A stretch of DNA of 64,000 bases from NCBI RefSeq assembly GCF_024437655.1, contig NZ_JANBVF010000022.1:1-64000 (forward strand). Direction: 5' to 3'. Position 1 is the first letter of the stretch; every line of letters starts with the position of its first letter. Below, piece by piece: positions 47,323 to 56,788 of the stretch. The stretch comes from Chitinolyticbacter albus. GTDB lineage: Bacteria > Pseudomonadota > Gammaproteobacteria > Burkholderiales > Chitinibacteraceae. The translations under genes were made by a program, and so were the position numbers. The notes under the pieces were generated by a model that did not search any database, was not told where the DNA came from, and worked only from the letters and a program-made list of their open reading frames with translations.

Positions 47323-48210
47323 TCAAGTCGCCTCGGACGCGTCTTCCAGCCACTGGCAGAAGGCGGTGATGGCCGCGTCGTTCATCGCGCTGCGTGGCGT
47401 GATCCAGCAGTAGCCGCGCACCGGTGCCACGGGCCCCGCCAATGGCGCCACCAGCCTGCCGCTATCGATCTCGGCCTGGATCATCGGTAGTGGCCCCAGC
47501 ACCACACCGAGGCCATCCATCGCCGCCTGCAAGGCCAGGTAAAAATGATCGAAATGCTGGGTGGCGGCGGGTTTGAGCTCGGGCACGCCGGCCAGCGTCA
47601 GCCAGCGCTGCCACGCGGTCGGGCGGGTATCGGCATAGAGCAGCGTATGGCGGGCGAGATCGGCAGGCTCGGCAATGGGGAAGCGATCGAGCAGGGCGGG
47701 GCTGATCAGCGGCAGTTCACGCTCTTCCAAAAAGGGCTTGGTGGCGTAGCCCGGCCAATCGCCCGGCCCGCGCCGGATCGCGACATCGAACGGCGTATCG
47801 AGCCGGCTGATATCGCGGTCCGAGGTCATCAGCTTGAGTTCGATATCGGGGAAGCGCTGCTGGAATTGCGTCAACCGCGGCAGCAGCCAGTACATGGCGA
47901 GCGTCGGCGTCGAGTTGATGGTGAGCCGCCGTTGCCGGTTGGGCTGCATCAGCTGGTGGGTGGCGTTGGCGATCAGATCGAACCCATCCTGCACCTGCAC
48001 CAGGTACCGCCAACCGACGTCGGTCAGCTTCACCCGCCCGCCGCTGCGCTCGAACAACTGCACGCCCAGCCATGCCTCCAGCTGCTTGATCTGCTTGCTG
48101 ATCGCGCCGTGGGTGACGAACAGCTCGGCCGCGGCGGCGGAAAAGCTTTCCAGCCGCGCGGCGGCCTCGAAGGCGCGCAAGGCATTGAGCGGGGGCAGGG
48201 ACTGGCTCAT
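47323..48210 (-). CDS. LysR-family regulator (GcvA-like)
   Basis: 295 residues. N-terminal winged helix: [38 protein letters not shown]. The LysR substrate domain follows ([30 protein letters not shown]). The [16 protein letters not shown] head is typical of the GcvA subgroup. It lies between acnA and acnB and is divergent from acnB, so control of acnB or itself is plausible; effector unknown. A small dyad lies in the divergent region. Confidence 0.92.
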   Translation of the reverse strand: MSQSLPPLNALRAFEAAARLESFSAAAAELFVTHGAISKQIKQLEAWLGVQLFERSGGRVKLTDVGWRYLVQVQDGFDLIANATHQLMQPNRQRRLTINSTPTLAMYWLLPRLTQFQQRFPDIELKLMTSDRDISRLDTPFDVAIRRGPGDWPGYATKPFLEERELPLISPALLDRFPIAEPADLARHTLLYADTRPTAWQRWLTLAGVPELKPAATQHFDHFYLALQAAMDGLGVVLGPLPMIQAEIDSGRLVAPLAGPVAPVRGYCWITPRSAMNDAAITAFCQWLEDASEAT

Positions 48211-48546
48211 GGTGAATCCAGGTCAAGGCGGGGTGGAAATGGTGGAGCAGGGGGCGTTGGCGGTTCCGGCATGAGAAGGTTTATTGAGAGCCGTTCTCAG
48301 CTGCCGCCGGTCTCGCTTTCACTGAGTATGGTTGTGATTTTAACTCACACCCGCTGTGGCGTTTACTCGTTTGTGCTCGCCCTGCCATGCGCGTAACCTT
48401 CCGCTCCGAAGCAAGCCTCGCCGTTTGTGCCGCGCGCATGAGCGTTGCGTTGGCTCCGCGTAAAATCATGTCCGGCCAGGCCGGACGCATACGGCACCTT
48501 GCCGTTTAACCAGTTCCACGCAAACCTCCACGCAAAAGGTTGACCC
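48211..48546. other. Divergent promoter region between the LysR gene and acnB
   Basis: 336 bases without a gene. A TGAGA-N5-TCTCA dyad at 48285-48299 is 75 bases from the LysR start and could be an operator. No open frame here has coding character. acnB is preceded by CACGCAAAAGGTTGACCC, a modest ribosome site. Confidence 0.5.
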
Positions 48547-51132
48547 ATGCTTGAAGCCTATCGCCAGCACGTAGCCGAACGTGCCGCCCTCGGAATCCCG
48601 CCGCTGCCGCTGACCGCGCAACAAGTGGCCGACCTGGTCACCCTGCTGCAGAACCCGCCTGCTGGCGAGGAAGCGTTCCTGGTCGATCTGATCACCCACC
48701 GCGTACCGCCGGGCGTGGACGATGCCGCCAAGGTGAAGGCTGCATTCCTCGCTGCCGTGGCTGCTGGCAAGGATTCCTGTGCACTGATCAGCCGCACCAA
48801 GGCGGTGGAACTCTTGGGCACCATGCTCGGCGGCTTCAACATCAAGCCGATGATTGATCTGTTGGGTGATGCCGAAGTTGGCGCCGTGGCTGCCGAAGGC
48901 CTGAAGAAAACCCTGCTGATGTTCGACTACTTCCATGACGTGAAGGAACTGGCGGACGCCGGCAACGCCAACGCCCGCGGCGTGATCCAGAGCTGGGCCG
49001 ATGCCGAGTGGTTCACCAGCCGCCCGGAAGTGCCGCAATCGGTCACGCTGACCGTGTTCAAGGTCACCGGCGAAACCAATACCGATGACCTGTCGCCGGC
49101 GCCGGATGCCTGGTCGCGCCCGGATATCCCGCTGCACGCGCTGGCCATGCTGAAGAACGCCCGTCCCGGCATCACGCCGGAAGAAGACGGCAAGCGCGGC
49201 CCGATCCAGTTCATCCAGGATCTGGCGAAGAAGGGCAACCTGATCGCCTACGTCGGTGACGTGGTCGGTACCGGTTCCTCGCGCAAGTCGGCGACCAACT
49301 CGGTGCTGTGGTGGACAGGTGACGACATCCCGTTCGTGCCGAACAAGCGCTTTGGCGGCTATTGCCTCGGCGGCAAGATCGCTCCGATCTTCTTCAACAC
49401 CCAGGAAGACTCCGGCGCGCTGCCGATCGAAGTCGATGTCTCCAAGCTGGACATGGGTGATGTGATCGAACTGCGCCCGTACGAAGGCAAGGTCATCAAG
49501 AACGGCGAAACCGTCGCCGAGTTCAAGGTCAAGTCCGACGTGCTGTTCGACGAAGTGCGCGCCGGTGGCCGTATCAACCTGATCATCGGCCGTGGCCTCA
49601 CCGCCAAGGCGCGTGAATCGCTGGGCCTGCCGGCCTCGACGCTGTTCCGCCTACCGCAGGCACCAGCTGTTTCGACCAAGGGCTTCACGCAAGCCCAAAA
49701 GATGGTCGGCCGCGCCGTCGGCCTACCGGAAGGCCAGGGCGTGCGTCCGGGCACCTATTGCGAGCCCCGCATGACCTCGGTGGGCTCGCAAGACACCACC
49801 GGCCCGATGACCCGCGACGAGCTGAAGGATCTGGCTTGCCTGGGCTTCTCGGCCGATCTTGTGATGCAATCGTTCTGCCACACTGCTGCATATCCTAAGC
49901 CGGTGGACGTGAAGACTCACCACGAACTGCCGGAGTTCATCCGCAACCGTGGCGGCGTGTCGCTGCGTCCGGGTGATGGCGTGATCCACAGCTGGCTCAA
50001 CCGCATGCTGCTGCCCGATACCGTCGGCACCGGCGGCGACAGCCACACCCGTTTCCCAATCGGTATCTCGTTCCCGGCCGGTTCCGGCCTGGTGGCCTTC
50101 GGCGCCGCCACCGGCGTGATGCCGCTCGATATGCCCGAATCGGTGCTGGTGCGTTTCAAGGGCGAACTGCAGCCGGGCATCACCTTGCGTGACCTCGTGA
50201 ACGCCATTCCGCTTTACGCCATCAAGGCAGGTCTGTTGACCGTGGCCAAGGCTGGCAAGAAGAACATCTTCTCGGGCCGTATCCTGGAAATCGAAGGCCT
50301 GCCGAAGCTGAAGGTCGAGCAAGCGTTCGAACTGACCGATGCGTCTGCAGAGCGTTCGGCCGCCGGTTGCTCGGTGCGCCTGGATAAGGAGCCGATCATC
50401 GAGTACCTGAACTCGAACATCGTGCTGCTCAAGTCCATGATCACCAATGGCTACGGCGATGCCAAGACCCTGGCTCGCCGTATCAAGGCCATGGAAGCCT
50501 GGCTCGCCAACCCGAACCTGCTCGAGCCGGATGCCGACGCCGAATACGCGGCCGTGATCGAAATCGATCTGGCCGACGTGAAGGAGCCCATCCTGGCCTG
50601 CCCGAACGATCCGGACGATGTGAAGGTGCTGTCCGAAGTGGCCGGCACCCACATCGACGAGGTGTTCATCGGTTCGTGCATGACCAACATCGGGCACTTC
50701 CGTGCGGCCGGCAAGCTGCTGGAAGGCAAGCGCGACATCCCGGTCAAGCTGTGGATCGCTCCGCCGACCAAGATGGATGCGCAGCAACTGACCGAAGAAG
50801 GCTACTACGGCACCTTCGGCACGGCAGGCGCGCGCACCGAAATGCCGGGCTGCTCGCTGTGCATGGGCAACCAGGCGCAGGTGCGTGAAGGCGCGACCGT
50901 GGTCTCGACCTCGACCCGCAACTTCCCGAACCGCCTGGGCAAGAACACCAATGTGTTCCTGTCCTCGGCCGAGCTCGCCGCGATTGCCTCGCGCCTGGGC
51001 CGTATCCCGACCGTAGCCGAATACATGTCCGACATCGGTGTGATCAACGAGAAGGGCGCGGAAGTGTATCGCTACCTCAACTTCAACCAGATCGAGAGCT
51101 ACCAGGCCGAAGCCGAGAAGGCTACGGTCTGA
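48547..51132 (+). CDS. acnB: Aconitate hydratase B (bifunctional 2-methylisocitrate dehydratase)
   Basis: Main TCA aconitase, 861 residues. It has an N-terminal HEAT-like domain ([22 protein letters not shown]) followed by the swivel domain ([17 protein letters not shown]) and the cluster-binding domains. The [4Fe-4S] ligands are in [17 protein letters not shown] and [13 protein letters not shown]. The codon bias looks strong (regular GC third positions), fitting high expression. A terminator follows. In many bacteria AcnB also binds mRNA when its cluster is lost. Confidence 0.98.
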   Translation: MLEAYRQHVAERAALGIPPLPLTAQQVADLVTLLQNPPAGEEAFLVDLITHRVPPGVDDAAKVKAAFLAAVAAGKDSCALISRTKAVELLGTMLGGFNIKPMIDLLGDAEVGAVAAEGLKKTLLMFDYFHDVKELADAGNANARGVIQSWADAEWFTSRPEVPQSVTLTVFKVTGETNTDDLSPAPDAWSRPDIPLHALAMLKNARPGITPEEDGKRGPIQFIQDLAKKGNLIAYVGDVVGTGSSRKSATNSVLWWTGDDIPFVPNKRFGGYCLGGKIAPIFFNTQEDSGALPIEVDVSKLDMGDVIELRPYEGKVIKNGETVAEFKVKSDVLFDEVRAGGRINLIIGRGLTAKARESLGLPASTLFRLPQAPAVSTKGFTQAQKMVGRAVGLPEGQGVRPGTYCEPRMTSVGSQDTTGPMTRDELKDLACLGFSADLVMQSFCHTAAYPKPVDVKTHHELPEFIRNRGGVSLRPGDGVIHSWLNRMLLPDTVGTGGDSHTRFPIGISFPAGSGLVAFGAATGVMPLDMPESVLVRFKGELQPGITLRDLVNAIPLYAIKAGLLTVAKAGKKNIFSGRILEIEGLPKLKVEQAFELTDASAERSAAGCSVRLDKEPIIEYLNSNIVLLKSMITNGYGDAKTLARRIKAMEAWLANPNLLEPDADAEYAAVIEIDLADVKEPILACPNDPDDVKVLSEVAGTHIDEVFIGSCMTNIGHFRAAGKLLEGKRDIPVKLWIAPPTKMDAQQLTEEGYYGTFGTAGARTEMPGCSLCMGNQAQVREGATVVSTSTRNFPNRLGKNTNVFLSSAELAAIASRLGRIPTVAEYMSDIGVINEKGAEVYRYLNFNQIESYQAEAEKATV

Positions 51133-51153
51133 TTAGATCGAACTGCGCATGAC

Positions 51154-51185
51154 AAAAAACCCGCCTGATGGCGGGTTTTTTGTTT
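51154..51185 (+). terminator. Rho-independent terminator after acnB
   Basis: ACCCGCC pairs with GGCGGGT across TGAT, with A-run and T-run flanks extending the stem. It lies 22 bases after the acnB stop and marks the left boundary of the mobile region. Confidence 0.92.
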
Positions 51186-51356
51186 CACGATGACTCCATT
51201 CCGGTACTTTTCTGGACTACGCCAATGCTAGATACATAAGGTTTATCAATGACTTAGGTGAGTTAAAGATATGCCGGTGTTTTCCGAAGCTTGACCCGCT
51301 TGCCTCCGCTCGACTCCTATGCGGCTCTTGGAAACCGGGGCTTCCGAGGAGTCATC

Positions 51357-51684
51357 ATGGCAAAGATCAAGCTCACCAAGTCCGCAGTCGATGCGGCGCA
51401 ACCGCAGGCCAAGGATGTCGAGCTACGGGATACCGTAGTTCCCGGATTCCTGTGCAAGATCACCCCGACGGGCCGCAAGGTGTTCACTTTTGTACCGCGC
51501 GAACGCCGGACCGCCTCGCTAGCCCGCCTTGGGGTTGTTCGGGGAACTGACCGTCGAACAAGCCTGCGCCATGGCGCAGGACTGGCTGGCCGAGGTGCGC
51601 CGGGGCGGCGAATATCGCCACGCCGTGTTTCCAGGTGCTGTTCTATTGGTGATTGCGATTGCGGCGCTCGTTTCACGGCCATGA
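51357..51684 (+). pseudogene. Decayed tyrosine integrase N-terminus (DUF4102 type)
   Basis: The first 30 codons read as an integrase arm-binding domain: MAKIKLTKSAVDAAQPQAKD, then ELRDTVVPGFLCKITPTGRKVFTF. Homology then jumps frame: LYRANAG, an in-frame TAG (near 51511), then LGLFGELTVEQACAMAQDWLAEVRRGG. It stops after RRGG with no catalytic domain. So it carries at least one frameshift (near the TTTT at about 51486-51491), one nonsense codon and a 3' deletion. This is the relic of the integrase that probably brought in the adjacent island. No tRNA attachment site is visible. Confidence 0.85.
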
Positions 51685-51691
51685 GCCGGAA

Positions 51692-52600
51692 TCAGATTCG
51701 ACGAATACCTTCCTGAGCATGCTCATCCAAGAAGTCGAGGAAGCATCTCACGGACGACATCATTCCTCGCCGTGATGGGAAAACCGCATGAAGTATGTCC
51801 GGCAGCGGAGCCCAATCAGGCAGAACTATTACTAACTGACCGTTATCCAGTTCTTGCCGGCACAAATACTCAGGCAGGACGCCCATCCCAACACCGGAAA
51901 GGATCGCGTGCTTTAAAGTAAGAAAGTCGTCTGCAGCAAAACAGGGCCGATGTAGTACCTCAGTTGTTCGATTATCTGGCCTTACCAGACGCCAGACTGC
52001 ACGTCCATCCGTAGCAGACATCGCGACGCTCGGAATACCCTTCAGATTTTCCGGTGAGTGTGGTCGGCCTACGCGGGTTAAAAGCTCCGGGCTAGCCATT
52101 AGTTGAGTGCGTACCACTCCAAATTGCTTAACGACTAAGCCTCCGCTGTCCTCAAGCGAGGGCCGGACCCTAAGCGCTAGGTCGAGCCCGTCTTGAATAG
52201 GGTCAAATACCCTGTTGCTCACGAACATCTCTATATTGACCTTTGGATAGCGTCGCATGAAGTCTGGCAAGATGGGCCGGAGCGTGATTTGCGAAAGACT
52301 AACCGGGCACGACATTCTGATTGTCCCGCACGGCTCGGTGCGTGCGATGGCTATAGCATCCTCCGCAGACTGCGCTTGCGTTCTTAGAGCGGCACAATAT
52401 TGGTAATAGATCTCACCGATCTGCGTGAGCGATAACCTGCGTGTGGTGCGGTGTAAAAGGCGGACACCCAGAGCAGATTCCAAGTCAGCTACTCTCCTTG
52501 AGAGCGTGGACGTGGGAATCCCCAAGTCACGAGCCGTAGCGGAGAAGCTGCCGTGATCCACCACTTGAGCGAAGTAGAGCATGTCATTCAGATCTTGCAT
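51692..52600 (-). CDS. LysR-family regulator, divergent from the pirin operon
   Basis: 302 residues from MQDLNDMLYFAQVVDHGSFSATARDLGIPTSTLSRRV, an LTTR winged helix with the GSFSATAR and STLSRRV motifs. The effector domain follows (MSCPVSLSQITLRPILPDFMRRYPKVNIEMFV). It is of the CrgA-like subgroup that often controls a divergent operon. ATG 52600 is chosen because the extra 28 upstream residues are non-homologous. The gene is AT-richer than the core around it, in keeping with foreign origin. A T-N11-A-type dyad lies in the divergent gap. Confidence 0.92.
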   Translation of the reverse strand: MQDLNDMLYFAQVVDHGSFSATARDLGIPTSTLSRRVADLESALGVRLLHRTTRRLSLTQIGEIYYQYCAALRTQAQSAEDAIAIARTEPCGTIRMSCPVSLSQITLRPILPDFMRRYPKVNIEMFVSNRVFDPIQDGLDLALRVRPSLEDSGGLVVKQFGVVRTQLMASPELLTRVGRPHSPENLKGIPSVAMSATDGRAVWRLVRPDNRTTEVLHRPCFAADDFLTLKHAILSGVGMGVLPEYLCRQELDNGQLVIVLPDWAPLPDILHAVFPSRRGMMSSVRCFLDFLDEHAQEGIRRI

Positions 52601-52649
52601 GACTTTATTATTCCATATTTGGGACGATGACGACCATTTTTTGCGGCTA

Positions 52650-52668
52650 ATCAACTGATTGAGCTGAT
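52650..52668. promoter_or_regulatory. Candidate LysR-type operator (ATCA-N11-TGAT)
   Basis: ATCA and TGAT are separated by 11 bases in the divergent region between the LysR gene and the pirin gene. This is the T-N11-A dyad form expected for LysR-type regulators. It is 50 bases from the LysR start and 73 bases from the pirin start. Confidence 0.5.
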
Positions 52669-52740
52669 GCAAGAATTGAGTCATGAGGCTGCGCGTGCCT
52701 AGCGCCGTTTCGTCACATTCAATCTAGCTAGGGGCAGGCC

Positions 52741-53613
52741 ATGCGACTCCGCATCATCGAAGGTATTCCAAAGACAGATCGCGTCGATGAACGTCGGGTG
52801 TCGCTGTGCGCCGCAGGTACTCGCCATGACGCCATCACGCGACTGATGAGCCCAGGCGACGTGGGGCAAGTTGTCAAACCCTTCGTGTTTCTTGATGACT
52901 TCGCCATTCCTGCGGGTACAAGTTCTGTGTTCAGTATGTACCCCCACACTGGCATCGCTAGGTTGACCTATATATTGACCGGCAGTGTTTGGATCAATGA
53001 CACAGTCGGCACTACGGCAGTAGTAAATGCTGGCGATATTGAATGGATGCGAGCTTCTGGCGGTGCTTTGCATGAGTCGGCCATGAGAGGCGACTCACCG
53101 CTTACGGGATTAAAACTATGGCTGGCTATGCCACCTAATTTGGAAAGCGCTGCACCGGAAACCTGCCATATCGCTGCGCAAGCTGTGCCGCGCGTCGGCC
53201 CTGCTAGCGTCCTGCTAGGCAAGTACCAAGGAGCCAGAGGGCCGATTTCCCACGATGAGGGTATCAATTACCTAAGCGTCGAACTGGAGGCGCAATCCTC
53301 TTGGGAATATGTTCCGCCCGTGGGCCATTCGGTTTCCTGGGACTATGTGTACCGCGGGCGACTGAAAACGGCGGGTGACTTGATTGAGCGGAAATTGGCG
53401 GTTTTCAAGAGTGGCGAAGCACCGATTCTATTTACCGCAGACGAATACGCGGGATTCGTACTCGGATCAGCGGTGGCCCACGATCATGAATTTATGATGG
53501 GGCCATACTCTGTTCATACATCTCAAGCCGCCATTTCCAACGAATTTCAAGAAATCAACCGTATTGGCTCGACTTTGAAATTGCGCCAAGCCGGGGCTTC
53601 GCCCCAAGTTTGA
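52741..53613 (+). CDS. Pirin-family protein
   Basis: 290-residue bicupin. The N-terminal pirin domain has PHTGIARLTYILTGSVW, AVVNAGDIEWMRASGGALHES and LKLWLAMPP; the C-terminal cupin has VSWDYVYRGRLK and GFVLGSA. Human and bacterial pirins bind iron through HxH and HxE ligands. Here the first pair reads YPH (first His replaced by Tyr) and the second LHES (Glu one position early), so metal binding may be altered. AGGGG lies upstream. It starts the operon with the isochorismatase-like gene. It could be a dioxygenase-like enzyme or a redox regulator. Confidence 0.85.
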   Translation: MRLRIIEGIPKTDRVDERRVSLCAAGTRHDAITRLMSPGDVGQVVKPFVFLDDFAIPAGTSSVFSMYPHTGIARLTYILTGSVWINDTVGTTAVVNAGDIEWMRASGGALHESAMRGDSPLTGLKLWLAMPPNLESAAPETCHIAAQAVPRVGPASVLLGKYQGARGPISHDEGINYLSVELEAQSSWEYVPPVGHSVSWDYVYRGRLKTAGDLIERKLAVFKSGEAPILFTADEYAGFVLGSAVAHDHEFMMGPYSVHTSQAAISNEFQEINRIGSTLKLRQAGASPQV

Positions 53614-53666
53614 TGCTGAATCAAACGAACAACTTAATCCACCAACCCCAAAAAAAGGAGAAACAC

Positions 53667-54320
53667 ATGAGCAAGACCGGACTTCAAGGACTTCTTCGCC
53701 CCGAAGACAGTATCCTCGTGCTGATCGATCATCAGCCGTACCAGTTCACTAATCTGAACAGTCACGAGCCATCGATGATCGTCAACAACGTCATCGGCCT
53801 AGCCAAGACCGCGAAGGTCTTCAACGTGCCAACGATCCTGACGACAGTGATCGAAGGGCGCGGCGGCTACATCATCAAGGGTTTGCAGGACGTCTTTCCG
53901 GACCAGAAGCCGATCGACCGTACCTTCATCAACACCTGGGAAGACCCGAAGGTCACCGACATCGTGAAGAAAAGCGGACGCAAGCAGCTCGTACTGGCCG
54001 CGCTCTACACCGAGATCTGCTTGGCCATGCCAGCGATCCAGGCCCTTGGCGAGGGGTACGACGTCTTCATCGTCACCGACGCTTCGGGCGGCGTCTCGCT
54101 GGAGGCTCACGACATGGCCGTACGTCGCATGGTCCAGGCCGGTGCCGTGCCGATCACCTGGATGGCAGTGTTGGGCGAATGGCAGCGTGACTGGGCGCGC
54201 GAGGAGACCGCCGGCGGCGTTGCGAGTGTCGTCCTCGAACATGGCGGTGCGAGTGGCGTCGCCTTGGCTTGGGAACTGCAACTTCTCGCTGGTCGTGCCG
54301 GCGCAGGCGCGGGAGTGTAA
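53667..54320 (+). CDS. Isochorismatase-family cysteine hydrolase (YcaC-like)
   Basis: 217 residues. An alpha/beta fold hydrolase with nucleophile Cys118 in LYTEICLAMPAI, the initial Asp21 in LVLIDHQPYQF and the conserved LVLAALYTE strand. YcaC relatives act on amides and related nitrogen compounds, but the natural substrate is unknown. AAAGGAG is 7 bases before ATG 53667. Codon use is more GC-rich than the genes flanking it, so the operon may be assembled from different sources. The next gene follows after 2 bases. Confidence 0.88.
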   Translation: MSKTGLQGLLRPEDSILVLIDHQPYQFTNLNSHEPSMIVNNVIGLAKTAKVFNVPTILTTVIEGRGGYIIKGLQDVFPDQKPIDRTFINTWEDPKVTDIVKKSGRKQLVLAALYTEICLAMPAIQALGEGYDVFIVTDASGGVSLEAHDMAVRRMVQAGAVPITWMAVLGEWQRDWAREETAGGVASVVLEHGGASGVALAWELQLLAGRAGAGAGV

Positions 54321-54322
54321 CG

Positions 54323-54700
54323 ATGCTCGCCGACCTCATCGACTATGACGGCCTAATGCAGGCCAACCTTCAGCGTGTGTTCGGCGAACACGATGCGGCT
54401 CGGCGTATCGAAGCAATACATGAACTGTACGCGGAAGATGCCGTGCTTAACGAGCCGCATGCCTCCTTCAAAGGTCATGTGGCAATTAATGAGGCCGTTA
54501 CTGCGTTACTCGCGAGTCTGCCACCTAGCTTTGTTTTTGGCGCATTGGGTCCAGCGATAGGCCACCACGGTATTGGTCGCTTGAAGTGGAGTTCTGGTCC
54601 ACCTGATGGTCCCGTAGCCGTGACAGGAATGGATATCGCGCATTTTGAGAACGAGCGTATCCATTCCTTGTTTGTTTTTCTTGATCCTGCTGGAGCCTGA
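54323..54700 (+). CDS. NTF2-like/SnoaL-type protein
   Basis: 125 residues from MLADLIDYDGLMQANLQRVFGEHD. The pattern RIEAIHELYAEDAVLNEPHASFKGHVAINEAVTALLASLP is a cone-shaped NTF2-like fold, and the C-terminal DIAHFENERIHSLFVFLDPA completes the sheet. These proteins are either small enzymes (isomerases, hydrolases) or ligand binders. The gene is packed between the isochorismatase gene (2-base gap) and the binding-protein gene (1-base gap). No catalytic pair can be assigned with confidence. Confidence 0.8.
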   Translation: MLADLIDYDGLMQANLQRVFGEHDAARRIEAIHELYAEDAVLNEPHASFKGHVAINEAVTALLASLPPSFVFGALGPAIGHHGIGRLKWSSGPPDGPVAVTGMDIAHFENERIHSLFVFLDPAGA

Positions 54701-54701
54701 T

Positions 54702-55877
54702 ATGGCCACGGTGCAAGCTCCAGTTCGCATCGGCTATTGCCTGTCATTAACAGGCCCTGTTGCGGGCAATACGCAGTCAGCTCGACTTGCCCACGACATT
54801 TGGCGGGAAGACATCAATCGCCGAGGCGGGTTGCTCGGGCGGCCGGTTGAACTCATTTGCTACGACGATAGGGCGGATGCGTCACTCGTTCCTGGCATCT
54901 ATAAGCGGCTAATGGATGAAGACAAGGTCGACTTGGTCATCGGCGGCTATGGGACCAACACCTTGTTGCCTGCGATGCCATTGATCATGGAGCGGCAGCG
55001 CTTCTTCGTTGGTCTGATGGGCCTGGGCGTCAACAACGCATTCGCCTATCCGAACTACTTCGCCATGATCCCAACCGGACCGGACCCGAATGCCGCGCTC
55101 ACTGAGGGATTCTTTGAACTTGCGGTTGCACAGACGCCTCGTCCTTTGACTGTGGCGCTGGTCTCGGCGGACGCAGAATTTTCGCGGAACCCCATACGTG
55201 GCGCCAAGGCTAATGCTGAAAAGTACGGCTTTCAGATCGTTCATGAGAGCACTTATCCGTTAACGACTGAAAACTTCAGGCCGGTCATTGATGCCGCCGC
55301 AAACAGTGGGTGCGAGCTGCTTTTTCTATGCTCCTATCTCAATGACTCGATTGGCATCGTGCGTGCGCTTGATGCGCACACTTTCCGACCAAAGATGGTT
55401 GGCGGCGCCATGATTGGGCCTCAAAACACGGCCGTTAAAACTGCACTTGGTCCGCTGCTCAACGGATTCGTGAACTACGAATATTGGCAGCCGGTCCCGA
55501 AGATGATGTTTCCTGGGGTTCAGCGGTTCTTGAGCGTTTATCAGGATCGAGCGGAGAAATTTGGCGTTGATGCTTTGGGCCACTACGTGGCACCTCTCGC
55601 ATATGCCCAGCTGCAGGTGATTGAGCACGCAGTCAATGCGACCGGCGGATTCGACGATGCCCGTCTTTCGGAACATGCGCGAAGCGCGACCTTCGATACG
55701 GTTATGGGACTGGTCAGATTCGGTGTGAAGGGCGAATGGGCAGAGCAACGGGTTTTGCAAGTCCAGTTCCAAGGAATAGTTGGTCATGAAGCCAGTCAAT
55801 TCCAGAATGGTTCCAGGCAAGTAGTGGTGTCGCCGCCAAACTTCGCCTCTGGAGCACTTGGATTTCCCTATAAGTAG
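54702..55877 (+). CDS. Periplasmic-binding-protein-fold amino acid/amide sensor or transporter component, no signal peptide
   Basis: 391 residues of the type I periplasmic-binding fold (Leu/Ile/Val-BP, amide-urea group): GYCLSLTGPVAGNTQSARLA, RGGLLGRPVELICYDD, VDLVIGGYGTN and the C-terminal half GGAMIGPQNTAVK. ATG 54702 is followed at once by the domain (MATVQAPVRIGYC), with no signal peptide. No permease or ATPase gene is adjacent. It may be a cytoplasmic ligand sensor (compare AmiC) or a transport component whose signal was lost. It is the last gene of the pirin operon. Confidence 0.8.
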   Translation: MATVQAPVRIGYCLSLTGPVAGNTQSARLAHDIWREDINRRGGLLGRPVELICYDDRADASLVPGIYKRLMDEDKVDLVIGGYGTNTLLPAMPLIMERQRFFVGLMGLGVNNAFAYPNYFAMIPTGPDPNAALTEGFFELAVAQTPRPLTVALVSADAEFSRNPIRGAKANAEKYGFQIVHESTYPLTTENFRPVIDAAANSGCELLFLCSYLNDSIGIVRALDAHTFRPKMVGGAMIGPQNTAVKTALGPLLNGFVNYEYWQPVPKMMFPGVQRFLSVYQDRAEKFGVDALGHYVAPLAYAQLQVIEHAVNATGGFDDARLSEHARSATFDTVMGLVRFGVKGEWAEQRVLQVQFQGIVGHEASQFQNGSRQVVVSPPNFASGALGFPYK

Positions 55878-55893
55878 GCAGGTGTTTTTGTCA

Positions 55894-55913
55894 ACGGGGC
55901 GACGTCACCCCGT
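55894..55913 (+). terminator. Possible terminator after the binding-protein gene
   Basis: ACGGGG pairs with CCCCGT across an 8-base loop, followed by CTTGAAT. The T-run is weak, but the position 16 bases after the stop fits. Confidence 0.4.
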
Positions 55914-56002
55914 CTTGAATAGCATTTCGCTTTAGAGTCTGGGCCCCGATATTACCGGGGCGGTCTCAAGAACCAAGTGCAACACCCTGATAAGGTGTCG
56001 CC

Positions 56003-56077
56003 ATGGTCACGCACTACCATCATCTCTGCCCCGAAGAACGCGCCTGCATCATGCAGATGAGCGCCCAGGGACATAGC
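56003..56077 (+). mobile_element. IS30-family transposase N-terminal fragment
   Basis: ATG 56003 begins MVTHYHHLCPEERACIMQMSAQGHS, which matches the helix-turn-helix start of IS30 transposases (YHHLTxEERxxI). Homology ends after codon AGC at 56077, where an IS481 end begins. The rest of the element is missing. A GCCCCG/CGGGGC dyad at 55943-55961 lies on its 5' side. Confidence 0.75.
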
Positions 56078-56215
56078 TGTCCAGTCCCGGGCGATTGACT
56101 ATGCGTTTAACAAATAAATCCGGGCGCCGGGTTTGCCAATCTTTCATCGCCTGCAGCGGCGTACGTTGTTGCAACGCCAGCTGGGAAAATGCTGGTTGTA
56201 CAGCCAGACGTAGGG
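56078..56215 (-). mobile_element. IS481-family transposase C-terminal fragment, frameshifted
   Basis: Minus-strand reading gives YVWLYNQHFP, then in another frame LALQQRTPLQAMKDWQTRRPDLF and NRPGLDS, the C-terminus of IS481 transposases. One frameshift separates the two parts. The fragment ends at a TGT (56078) directly joined to the IS30 gene, and TGT is the usual IS481 terminus. So an IS481 element seems to have inserted into the IS30 transposase and was later truncated. Confidence 0.78.
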
Positions 56216-56328
56216 ACTGGACAGGGAGCCGGTCCCGCACGTTAGCGTTGGGCGTCACGCCCGTTGTCTTCTTGACCCGAACAGTTGCTGGGGCCCGCGA
56301 GCCGGATTGGCAAGGTGGGGTGACTGAC

Positions 56329-56580
56329 ATGATAGATGATGCATGCGTGGGAATCGATGCCGCCAAGGCCTGGCTGGATGTCGGCGTGCTGCCTGACGGC
56401 ACGGCGCAACGGCTGGCCCACGACGCTGCGGGAATCGCCGGCCTGTGCACGCGGTTGCAGGCACGGCCGCAACAACGCCAGTCTGCGGTGCTTGCAATAC
56501 ATGCAGCCATACCAGGCCAGCTGCCCGATTCCGCTTGGCACACGCTGTGCTTGCCAAATAGGGATCCAGGCCGGAGCTGA
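56329..56580 (+). mobile_element. IS110-family transposase N-terminal fragment
   Basis: ATG 56329 starts MIDDACVGIDAAKAWLDVGVLPDG, the first catalytic Asp block (GIDxxK) of IS110-family DEDD transposases, then LAHDAAGIAGLCTRLQA. After about residue 50 the homology fades and the open frame drifts to a stop at 56580. The full element (about 320-400 residues) is absent. The 208 bases from 56581 to the nasT start contain nothing recognised. Confidence 0.7.
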
Positions 56581-56788
56581 TTGCTGCGCGCTGGCGTGAG
56601 GGAGGTGCTTGATCCACTCCGACGGTGGAGCCGCACGATGCCGGGGAGGGGCCGGTGCCGATTGGCCTGAAAACTCGCCAGAATTGTCTGCGGTTGTGCG
56701 AGGCAGGGCTGTGGCATCGAAGCCATAGGGTGTCTGCGTTATTGCTGCGGATGTTGCGCTGCGGGATAAAGCCTGAAACAGTCGTTTG

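Noticed and set aside
45516-47369. 617-codon plus-strand open frame opposite acnA
   Set aside because: Antisense composition only; acnA is unambiguous on the minus strand.
56581-56788. Minus-strand frame ending in EWIKHLPHASAQQSAP as a gene upstream of nasT
   Set aside because: It runs antisense into nasT, has no start signal and no recognised family; probably IS debris.
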